In this document: piece after piece, positions 8,073 to 14,808 of the stretch
How the letters are laid out: every line of letters begins with the position of its first letter
Numbering within the stretch: position 1 is the first letter of the stretch
Source of the DNA: Chitinophaga sancti
Lineage (GTDB): Bacteria; Bacteroidota; Bacteroidia; Chitinophagales; Chitinophagaceae
Direction: 5' to 3'
Assembly: GCF_034424315.1 (NCBI RefSeq)
Contig: NZ_CP139972.1
Coordinates: forward strand, 2,480,001 to 2,544,000
DNA length: 64,000 nt
Made by a program: the position numbers and the translations under genes
Notes under the pieces: generated by a model
What the model was told of the DNA's origin: nothing
What the model saw: the letters and a program-made list of their open reading frames with translations, nothing else
Databases searched by the model: none

Positions 8073-9452
8073 TCAATGGCCAAAACAATCGATACGGATA
8101 CGCTTCAGCATATAGTCCTCCCCTTCCTTCCTCAATTCATGTGTATAAGTCTCTTTCACCGGAAACATATTCGTCTGTTCTGAGATCGGCTTTAACTTCC
8201 CTGTACTCACTATCTGTTTCAAAAACTCCTTCGCCGCGAGAGCAGGTGCCTTCGGTGCCTCCCCATTAAACGCCATTGCAAAGAAATTGTCTCCGCTATT
8301 TGCATGCACAAGAATGGTATCCACCCCCAATTCAAACTCACTTACAGACAATCTCAAAGTAGACAGCTCATGTGCAGGCATTATATTAAAAGCCATTAAA
8401 TGACTCACATGCTTCAAGAAAGGTTGCATCGGCACTGCCGTATCCAGAATACCATGCTTCACAAAAGCCCCACGCAAACACTGATCATACCCAATCCCAT
8501 CAAATTCCTGCTTAGCCACCGCCACCATACCTGCAGCTACCTGGCTAAAAAAAGCAGGTACCACATCCGCAATCCTGATCCCACCAATCAGCACCTTACC
8601 CATCGCTATACTCACCTCCTGCAAATGCGCCTCAGAACCATCCCCCAGTCTGAACATAGCCGCCAGCCCTTCAAAAAATGCCGCCGTAAATACCCTTGAA
8701 AAAGAATGCGCCTCCTTACTCAGCACGGAAGCCGGCCCCGATCCGGGTAACAGATCAGTTTTCTGATAGAAGAATTTATTCACCGCATTCCGAAGACAAT
8801 CTTTCTCTACCGCATCAGGATATACCTGGCGGATCGCCCATCCCATCTGCTCTGCCAGTTTTGATAACCGGGAAGAAGAATACAGGATTCCCGATGTATC
8901 CTGCAATACACTTTGTCTTAAACTCTGTACCTGCAAGCCACTCAATAAAGCACTCATATCACCGAACGATTCATGAAATGCGGCTGCCTCCAAATAAGCC
9001 GTATCAAACAGTGCAGGCCTGATAATGTCCAGGATGGCATGCCCCAGCTCATGACAAACAATATCCGCACTCTCTCCCGCATACACTGTTTGATGACCAG
9101 CATTGCCGTAATAAAAATTAAGTCCGTCGACTCGTGAATAATAAGCATTGAAATTTTCACCTGCTTCCAGGTTCACCGGCAACACAGCACCGATATCCTG
9201 CTGCCAGGAAAATTCCGGTAACAACGATTTCCAGTATGTAATACCTCTGTAAAGAAAAGTAAGCCCTGCCCAATAGCGGAATGCTGCTGTACCCGGGGCA
9301 TAATCGCCTGGTACCGGCGCAGGAGAAGGATGGACAATTTGTATTGGGAGGTTCAATACCTCCGGATCAGGAATAGATACGTTGATTAACATCCCCCCGC
9401 TGGGATGATCATTTAAACCGGGATCCTGTTCCCATGTTTTTACCTGGATCAT
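8073..9452 (-). CDS. Gluzincin-type zinc metallopeptidase, no signal peptide
   Basis: I start this at the ATG MIQVKTWEQD; a TTG 27 nt upstream would also be open. The 459-residue protein has a HELGH zinc motif at about 134-138 (ADIVCHELGHAILD). The third-ligand glutamate lies about 23 residues later in AAFHESFGDMSALL (about E161). This HExxH...E spacing is that of M4/M36-like gluzincins, so it is likely an endopeptidase. Unlike thermolysins, it lacks an N-terminal signal and propeptide, implying cytoplasmic action or non-Sec export. It heads the 9452-to-5824 unit, and a perfect GGGTG-TTTT-CACCC repeat lies about 85 nt upstream. Its substrate is unknown. Confidence 0.75.
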   Translation of the reverse strand: MIQVKTWEQDPGLNDHPSGGMLINVSIPDPEVLNLPIQIVHPSPAPVPGDYAPGTAAFRYWAGLTFLYRGITYWKSLLPEFSWQQDIGAVLPVNLEAGENFNAYYSRVDGLNFYYGNAGHQTVYAGESADIVCHELGHAILDIIRPALFDTAYLEAAAFHESFGDMSALLSGLQVQSLRQSVLQDTSGILYSSSRLSKLAEQMGWAIRQVYPDAVEKDCLRNAVNKFFYQKTDLLPGSGPASVLSKEAHSFSRVFTAAFFEGLAAMFRLGDGSEAHLQEVSIAMGKVLIGGIRIADVVPAFFSQVAAGMVAVAKQEFDGIGYDQCLRGAFVKHGILDTAVPMQPFLKHVSHLMAFNIMPAHELSTLRLSVSEFELGVDTILVHANSGDNFFAMAFNGEAPKAPALAAKEFLKQIVSTGKLKPISEQTNMFPVKETYTHELRKEGEDYMLKRIRIDCFGH

Positions 9453-9535
9453 AACTGTATGTTTTTGGGTGAATAACAATACAAAGATCCTTTAGTCTCC
9501 ATGGTTAGACAACGTGAAAATAAGGGAGAATATCA

Positions 9536-9549
9536 GGGTGTTTTCACCC
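9536..9549. promoter_or_regulatory. Putative operator GGGTG-N4-CACCC, site 1
   Basis: The sequence GGGTGTTTTCACCC is a perfect 5-4-5 inverted repeat. It lies about 85 nt upstream of the metallopeptidase ATG and just after the response-regulator stop codon at 9553. Two imperfect copies lie upstream of the 11700-12158 gene. It could be bound by the LuxR-type regulator encoded next to it, or could be a small hairpin ending the regulator transcript. Confidence 0.45.
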
Positions 9550-9552
9550 CTG

Positions 9553-10218
9553 TTAAGGGAGGTTATCCAGCAGTACAATACCGTTCTTCAACGCATAGGT
9601 GACAAGTCCTACCCGGGTTTTTACATTGAGTTTTTCAAACAGGCTATCCCTGTAACCATCGATGGTCCTTGCGCTCAGGCACATTTTATCTGCAATTTCT
9701 TTATAGGTCATCTCTGTGCAAGCCATCTTTAAGAAGATGAGTTCCCGGTCATTCAGCTCCAGCACCATTTTATTCGGATTGCTGTCACTCCCGCTGATGG
9801 AGCTAATGAGTTTCCCTGTGACCATTTCAGAATAGTAGAACCCTTTCCCTGATATTGCCGCCAGGGCACTCCTCAGTTCCGCGGGTTCACAATCTTTCAG
9901 AATATAGCCCCTTGCCCCTGCTTTGAACATCCTGATCACGGCCGTCTCATTATCATACATGGACAGGGCCAGTACCCGTACGACAGGGTACTGGTCCCGC
10001 AACCATAAGCAGGTTTCATAGCCATCCAGCTCCGGCATATTAATGTCCAGCAATACGATGTCAGGCAGATGATGGGCATCCAGCTTTTCGATCAGATCTT
10101 TTCCATTGTTCGCTTCAAAAAGCAGATCATAATTACCAAAACTTTCGATCACACGCGCCAATCCATTGCGCAACAGTACATGGTCATCTGCCAGTACTAT
10201 CTTTACTTTTGAGTTCAT
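9553..10218 (-). CDS. NarL/LuxR-family response regulator
   Basis: This 221-residue protein has an N-terminal receiver domain with the acidic pair in VLADDHVLLRNGL and the phospho-acceptor Asp in PDIVLLDINMPELDG (about residue 57). The C-terminal LuxR helix-turn-helix runs from LNDRELIFLKMACTEMTYKE through SARTIDGYRDSLFEKL. It ends 18 nt after the histidine kinase gene on the same strand, so the two form a two-component pair. Likely targets are its own locus, because GGGTG-N4-CACCC repeats occur upstream of the metallopeptidase operon and of the 12158 gene; this is inference. Confidence 0.93.
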   Translation of the reverse strand: MNSKVKIVLADDHVLLRNGLARVIESFGNYDLLFEANNGKDLIEKLDAHHLPDIVLLDINMPELDGYETCLWLRDQYPVVRVLALSMYDNETAVIRMFKAGARGYILKDCEPAELRSALAAISGKGFYYSEMVTGKLISSISGSDSNPNKMVLELNDRELIFLKMACTEMTYKEIADKMCLSARTIDGYRDSLFEKLNVKTRVGLVTYALKNGIVLLDNLP

Positions 10219-10236
10219 GGGGTTCTAATTGCTTAA

Positions 10237-11010
10237 TTAAGGAGTAAAAACAATACGAATGAGCGTGCCGTTTAATACATTACTTTCCAGCTGAAATGAG
10301 GCACCGATCATGGCGCTTCGCTTTTCCATATTGCGAAGCCCCATTCCCCTCGATTCAGGCAGCGCGGTGATGTCAAATCCCTTCCCGTTATCCGCAATAC
10401 TTAAGGTACAAAGTGTAGCTGTGTAACAAATATCTATATCAATCACGCTGGCGGAAGCATGTTTGATCAGGTTGTTCAGCACCTCCTGGAAGATCCTGAA
10501 CAAGATCAGCTCCCTGCTGGAATCCATTCGCCAAACAGTTCCGCTACTATTAAAGTTCACTAAATATGCCCCTGTCTTCTTTATTCTGTCAAGCTCCGCT
10601 AAGATAGCCGCATATACCCCACGTGCTGTGATGGTATCTGTATCCATACTCCCGGACAAATCCCGCAGATCCTGGATCACTTTACTGATCAGTTGTTTGG
10701 TATCGCCAATCCTTTCCCGTAATGATTCCGGGCAGTTACTCTCCATGATGCTGATGTTAAGTTTTGCAAGACTTAATATCTGGCCAATATTATCGTGAAT
10801 CTCTTCAGAAATATGCTTCAGGGTTTGTTCTTTCATCTCGAGCCGGGAGTGCAGGATCTCCTTTTCATAAGCCACATGCAGTTGTTTTTTCTCTTCCCGG
10901 TGCACAGCCCTGCGGCGCCGGTAAATCATCCAGAAAGTGACAATAAAACAGATCATTAGCAGGAAGAGCAGCGTCGCAATGACCATACTTAGTATAATAT
11001 CCTTATCCAT
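10237..11010 (-). CDS. Sensor histidine kinase, NarX-like (HisKA_3)
   Basis: I start this at the ATG at 11010 (MDKDIILSMVIATLL), which places one transmembrane helix first. Longer ATG starts at 11037 and 11064 would overlap the upstream gene further. A linker leads to the HisKA_3 dimerisation box with the phospho-His in ISEEIHDNIGQILSLAKL. The HATPase domain has N-box FQEVLNNLIKHA, G1 DNGKGFD and G2 GMGLRNMEKR. There is no periplasmic or PAS sensor, so the signal may come from the membrane or from a partner. The upstream membrane protein (11003-11659), with an 8-nt overlap, is the obvious candidate. It would phosphorylate the regulator at 9553-10218. Confidence 0.9.
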   Translation of the reverse strand: MDKDIILSMVIATLLFLLMICFIVTFWMIYRRRRAVHREEKKQLHVAYEKEILHSRLEMKEQTLKHISEEIHDNIGQILSLAKLNISIMESNCPESLRERIGDTKQLISKVIQDLRDLSGSMDTDTITARGVYAAILAELDRIKKTGAYLVNFNSSGTVWRMDSSRELILFRIFQEVLNNLIKHASASVIDIDICYTATLCTLSIADNGKGFDITALPESRGMGLRNMEKRSAMIGASFQLESNVLNGTLIRIVFTP

Positions 11011-11659
11011 TGGCAGTAATTTTTGGGTTACGCTCATGCAAAAAACCTGCTGCAAACAATACATACATGATAATATTAAAAATATACTGAATCACCCACA
11101 GCTGACTGAGAATAGAATCCGGATATCGCTTAATATATGGCCATAATGAATAGATCAGCATGGTGCAGGGAGCGTACAATAATAAACCTAAAAGGTACCA
11201 GAAAAAAGGCATCGAAGGATTGATCTCCCAGTCATCGGTGGCATATTGATCCAGGATGATCAACAGCATCCATACTGTGTAAATAAAGTTATTCAGGCAT
11301 ACAAGTTCACTGATAAATCTTTCCATCAGGCCATAAACGAGTATCATACAAACATTACATAATAAGGCTAACAAACCTGAAAACACAAAAACTCTCTTAC
11401 GACTATAGGAAAAAAGCTTATTAACAAACAAGCAATAGAATAACACCACCTCACAGATCGTATACAAATTATAGGATATGTTCAGGGCGCTTCCTTTCAT
11501 CATGAATGCCCGCAATAACTGTGGGATAGTAGCTAATGCTACTATCCCTAAAATAATTCTTGAGTCATTTCCAAGACGCCTAAAATACAGAAACCCGGTA
11601 AACAGAGGTAATAGAATGCTCCATATTGAAAGGGTGCTTAGATATTCCTGTATATGCAT
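11003..11659 (-). CDS. Polytopic membrane protein linked to a histidine kinase
   Basis: I favour the start MHIQEYLSTLSIW at 11659; another ATG lies 27 nt upstream. About 218 residues contain six or seven hydrophobic helices, for example SIWSILLPLFTGFLYF, RVFVFSGLLALLCNVCMILV and FFWYLLGLLLYAPCTMLIY. I do not recognise a named family. The gene overlaps the kinase start by 8 nt, which implies translational coupling. Because the kinase itself has only a single membrane anchor, this protein may supply the sensing part of the signalling system. That role is inferred from context. Confidence 0.7.
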   Translation of the reverse strand: MHIQEYLSTLSIWSILLPLFTGFLYFRRLGNDSRIILGIVALATIPQLLRAFMMKGSALNISYNLYTICEVVLFYCLFVNKLFSYSRKRVFVFSGLLALLCNVCMILVYGLMERFISELVCLNNFIYTVWMLLIILDQYATDDWEINPSMPFFWYLLGLLLYAPCTMLIYSLWPYIKRYPDSILSQLWVIQYIFNIIMYVLFAAGFLHERNPKITANG

Positions 11660-11699
11660 AAAGTAGTTGTAGTGCTCTTTATACAATTTAGGAAGTTTC

Positions 11700-12158
11700 T
11701 CAGATAAAATTAAATGTCAGCTGCCCATTTACAATGGAGGTGATCATTTGTCCGGGAGGATGTTCCAGTGCCACAGTGGTTCCATCCACCTGTGCCCGGA
11801 GGGTATCATTATTCCCTGTGGGATTACCATCCTGTGGCATTGTGGTTTTAAGCACCATTACTGTAGGATCTCCCTCTTTAAAGTTCATCTCATCTTTCAA
11901 ATGTGCCCCCATCACAATTACTACATGGGTTGCATTTCCTTTCTGCAGGAAATCTATCAGCTCTTCCCTGTCAAATAAATACCCGTTGATCTGATCGGCG
12001 TAATAATTCTTACATGCAGGTTCGTTAATTAAATTGTTTACAAAAGAATGCGCAAACTGCATTTTACTTGTCATGCTCGTTCTTTTATTCAGCGTAAGTT
12101 GAGCTTCTGTAGCATCAATTAGCTTTCCCATGGTGAATGAGGTTAATTCCTTTGCCAT
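11700..12158 (-). CDS. Small soluble hypothetical protein
   Basis: This 152-residue acidic protein has no signal peptide. It opens MAKELTSFTMGKLIDATEAQ. It contains a predicted beta-strand core (ATHVVIVMGAHLKDE, PTVMVLKTTMPQ) and ends in QMITSIVNGQLTFNFI. I do not recognise the family. It is the first gene of the leftward run that continues into the membrane protein and two-component pair, with a 40-nt gap. Two copies of a GGGTG-AAAA-CACC-like repeat lie 90 and 182 nt upstream, so it may be an output or feedback element of that regulator. Confidence 0.65.
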   Translation of the reverse strand: MAKELTSFTMGKLIDATEAQLTLNKRTSMTSKMQFAHSFVNNLINEPACKNYYADQINGYLFDREELIDFLQKGNATHVVIVMGAHLKDEMNFKEGDPTVMVLKTTMPQDGNPTGNNDTLRAQVDGTTVALEHPPGQMITSIVNGQLTFNFI

Positions 12159-12247
12159 AAAATAAAATTTGAGGTTAGAAAATGTTGAAATAAAAATAAG
12201 GATAAACCATAGATAAGGCGAGGTAGCAAGTGCTGTTAAAAATGACA

Positions 12248-12353
12248 GGGGGAAAACACCTTTTACACCAAACCCTTTGCTGAAAGGGGTTTTAACAGAT
12301 CATCCCAGCGGTCAGAATCCGTTATTCTCCCGGCTAAAAGGGTGAAAACACGG
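12248..12353. promoter_or_regulatory. Putative operator sites 2 and 3 upstream of the 12158 gene
   Basis: GGGGGAAAACACCT (12248-12261) and GGGTGAAAACACGG (12340-12353) match the inverted repeat GGGTG-N4-CACCC at 9536, with two mismatches each in the arms. Both lie in the 358-bp gap between 12158 and the decayed MFS gene. Their spacing of 92 nt is about nine helical turns. This is consistent with cooperative binding by a dimeric LuxR-type regulator. Apart from these sites I see nothing else in the gap. Confidence 0.45.
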
Positions 12354-12516
12354 TAGGAAAAGGAATCATTAAACTTTTTTTTGTTATGGATGGTGTAATG
12401 AATGACAGGATGAAGTTCAGTGAATATTGAAGAAAAAACAATACCAACCAGTTTGTATTTTTGGAGGCAGTGATTTTCATTTTAGGGAGGACCGGGTCGA
12501 TATGTGCATTCAAAAG

Positions 12517-13065
12517 TTATAAATCGCCACCTCTGGAGATCACATCCCTCAGCTCAGGATGCTCTCTTTTCTCGCGGCTTAATACTTTATAAGTGATCAC
12601 AATGCTTAGGAGCATACAAACTGCTCCGATTAAAAAGTGTATACCTGGAAAATAGAACGGGGCTTTATCTGTAGTAAAGTAAGTGAAGGTACTGTTCATT
12701 ACCAGGGGGCCAATGATCGTTGTAAGACTCATCAAACTTGTAAGTGCACCCTGCAGCTCTCCCTGCTGATTACGCGGTACATGGCCTGAAATAACAGATT
12801 GAAGGGAAGGGCCACAGATCCCGCCGAGACAATAGGGAATCAGAAATGCGAACATCATCCAGCTTTCTGTTGCAAAAGCAAAGAGTATCAAACCTATTGC
12901 ATAAAGGCTCAGGCCGAGTCCGAATGCGGCACCGATCATACCGAAATTCCTGGCCCTGGTAGTTTCGTCAGAGCTTACGTCTGCAATATAAGCTGAAGCA
13001 GTAGTGAAACTGGCACCTGTGTCACCTCTTCCTGAAATGCTGCTTAAAACAATGGGGGTCCGTAC
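12517..13065 (-). pseudogene. Decayed MFS (TCR/Tet-type) efflux transporter
   Basis: The frame is open from 13065 to a stop at 12517, but the first ATG is at 12939. It encodes TGASFTTASAYIADVS and FGMIGAAFGLG, typical of the loop and helix 4-5 region of tetracycline-type MFS pumps. It then jumps straight to helix 9-10 sequence (LSLYAIGLILFAFATESWMM, FLIPYCLGGICGPSLQSVIS) and the C-terminal end. Helices 1-3 and roughly 200 residues in the middle are missing, and an extra GRGD interrupts the ISGAS motif. It therefore has at least two deletions and cannot make a 12-helix pump. A promoter for the next gene abuts its broken 5' end. Confidence 0.8.
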
Positions 13066-13066
13066 T

Positions 13067-13074
13067 TATTTTTG
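13067..13074 (+). promoter_or_regulatory. Bacteroidota -7 promoter element TATTTTTG
   Basis: TATTTTTG matches the Bacteroidota consensus TAnnTTTG and lies 31 nt upstream of the ATG at 13105. It overlaps a TTG that could otherwise be mistaken for the start of the transglycosylase gene. I did not find a convincing -33 TTG at the right distance. Confidence 0.5.
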
Positions 13075-13104
13075 TATATTACAAGTCATAACCCTTTTCC
13101 ATTG

Positions 13105-14808
13105 ATGAATTCCCTCCCATCCACATTTTTTATTATCAGACAGCTCGTAATAATACTTCTTACAAACGGCTACCCTGGTAGTAAATGGCTGAGTAACAAA
13201 CAGAAAAATGCATGCGAAAAATTGGGTAAAGCCCTCAATATTTTCTTTACCGTAGGAAAGATCAGATTTCACCTGGATGGCAGCTTTACGATGAAAGAAT
13301 TACATATCCGGAAGAAACATAAACTCTCGTTCACCGCTACTGGCATTCATGGCAAAATAAATCTAAGGACTTTACTCAGGAAGGAATTACTACTCAGTTC
13401 ACTATCTGCAGCTACAATCCAGTTGAACATCCTTTCCGCCAGGCATCCGGCACCGGAAAACACGGTTCCTGTAAAACAACCCGCCTTCCCCCTGCAGCCC
13501 ATACATTATAAAGGGGTATTCAGGCTGCTTTCAAGACTAAAAAAACATATTCCCCTGCATACTGATATAGCTGCAGTAACGATGACTATCGGCCGCCACA
13601 CCTTTTCCATCAAAAAGCTGGCAATAGAAAAAAGAGAGGGTAACCTGCATTTCTCTGCCAACGAAACACAATCTCCCGGAATGCTTCTCCTCAGTTCCAA
13701 TAGCCTGTTGAACATTACAAATATAACGGATAGTGCACTGTCACTTAGTTTACTGGTTGAACAAGGTACCATCAGCAGCCATGTGCTGTCTTCGAAAGAA
13801 ATTAGGGCGGAGCACTTATCACTTCACATGGACTGCCACCTGTCCGGAGATGCTTTTACACTGGCAGAAACAGCTACCGCCAGGTATAACCAGTTGCGGT
13901 TTTCCCTGTATGGCACACACGATTTCAGCCACAACCATTTCAAGGCGGGCATCCGGCTGGAAGAGATTTCAATAGCTGATTTTCTACGGGCCTTCCCCGA
14001 TTTCAGCTACCGGAAAATATACGGGTTGTCCTTCACCGGTACAGTAGCATCCGTTAACGCAGTCTTCACCTGCAATACAAATAATCTCTGGGAACATACT
14101 TTTGAACTGGAGTTACAGAACAACGAGCTGCAACTGGCTGAATGTCCGGCAAACTGGCACAACCTCAACGAAAAGCCGGTTAATACCAGCCATCACTACC
14201 TGGACATCGGGCAAATACAGCCACTACTGCTGGCCACTATACTAAGTTCAGAAGATACAATGTTCTTTAAGCACCGCGGGCTAGACCCTATGGCCATCGG
14301 TTATAGTATTGTACAAAATATTATTAACCGTGAATTTCGGCGGGGCGCAAGTACCATCACCATGCAACTGGTACGTAATCTTTTTTTGAACCATGAAAAA
14401 ACACTCTACAGAAAAATAGAAGAAATCTTCATTGCACTGCTGCTGGAACACTTCTTTCATATTCCTAAAATGAAAATACTGGAACACTATCTGAATATCA
14501 TAGAAATGGGTCCTAATGTATATAGCCTGGCAAATGCTTCCTGGTTCTATTTTTCAAAACCGGCAAACGATCTGACTTTAACCGAATGCCTGGTGCTATC
14601 ATATATAATCCCCCGCCCTAAATTTTTCCTGGATGCATTCCTGCAGGAATCAGAACAACTAAAACGGAATTTACGGACGCATATTAAAAGATTTGGCAGA
14701 CTCCTCTTTCTTCAGGGCATCATCACACAGGAACAGCAGGACGGACTGAACATGCGCATCACCATACAGGGCAAAACCCTTTCACTCTTGCAAACTGCAG
14801 GCGCTTAA
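13105..14808 (+). CDS. AsmA-like/GT51 peptidoglycan transglycosylase fusion
   Basis: I start this at the ATG MNSLPSTFFIIRQLVIIL, which gives one membrane anchor. Residues 60-330 are beta-rich and AsmA-like (IRFHLDGSFTMKELHIRKK, SLSLLVEQGTISSHV). The C-terminal 190 residues are a glycosyltransferase 51 domain. It has the catalytic Glu in SSEDTMFFKHRGLDP (about 382), GASTITMQLVRNLFL (about 414) and RKIEEIFIALLLE (about 436). GT51 enzymes polymerise lipid II into glycan strands at the outer face of the inner membrane. There is no transpeptidase domain, so it is monofunctional, and the AsmA-like N-terminus is unusual compared with E. coli MtgA. It overlaps the convergent receptor gene by 4 nt. 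Confidence 0.85.
   Translation: MNSLPSTFFIIRQLVIILLTNGYPGSKWLSNKQKNACEKLGKALNIFFTVGKIRFHLDGSFTMKELHIRKKHKLSFTATGIHGKINLRTLLRKELLLSSLSAATIQLNILSARHPAPENTVPVKQPAFPLQPIHYKGVFRLLSRLKKHIPLHTDIAAVTMTIGRHTFSIKKLAIEKREGNLHFSANETQSPGMLLLSSNSLLNITNITDSALSLSLLVEQGTISSHVLSSKEIRAEHLSLHMDCHLSGDAFTLAETATARYNQLRFSLYGTHDFSHNHFKAGIRLEEISIADFLRAFPDFSYRKIYGLSFTGTVASVNAVFTCNTNNLWEHTFELELQNNELQLAECPANWHNLNEKPVNTSHHYLDIGQIQPLLLATILSSEDTMFFKHRGLDPMAIGYSIVQNIINREFRRGASTITMQLVRNLFLNHEKTLYRKIEEIFIALLLEHFFHIPKMKILEHYLNIIEMGPNVYSLANASWFYFSKPANDLTLTECLVLSYIIPRPKFFLDAFLQESEQLKRNLRTHIKRFGRLLFLQGIITQEQQDGLNMRITIQGKTLSLLQTAGA

Noticed and set aside
10237..11064. Longer start for the histidine kinase at 11064
   Set aside because: It would overlap the upstream gene by over 60 nt and place a polar stretch before the membrane helix. 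ATG 11010 gives a normal membrane anchor and a short overlap.
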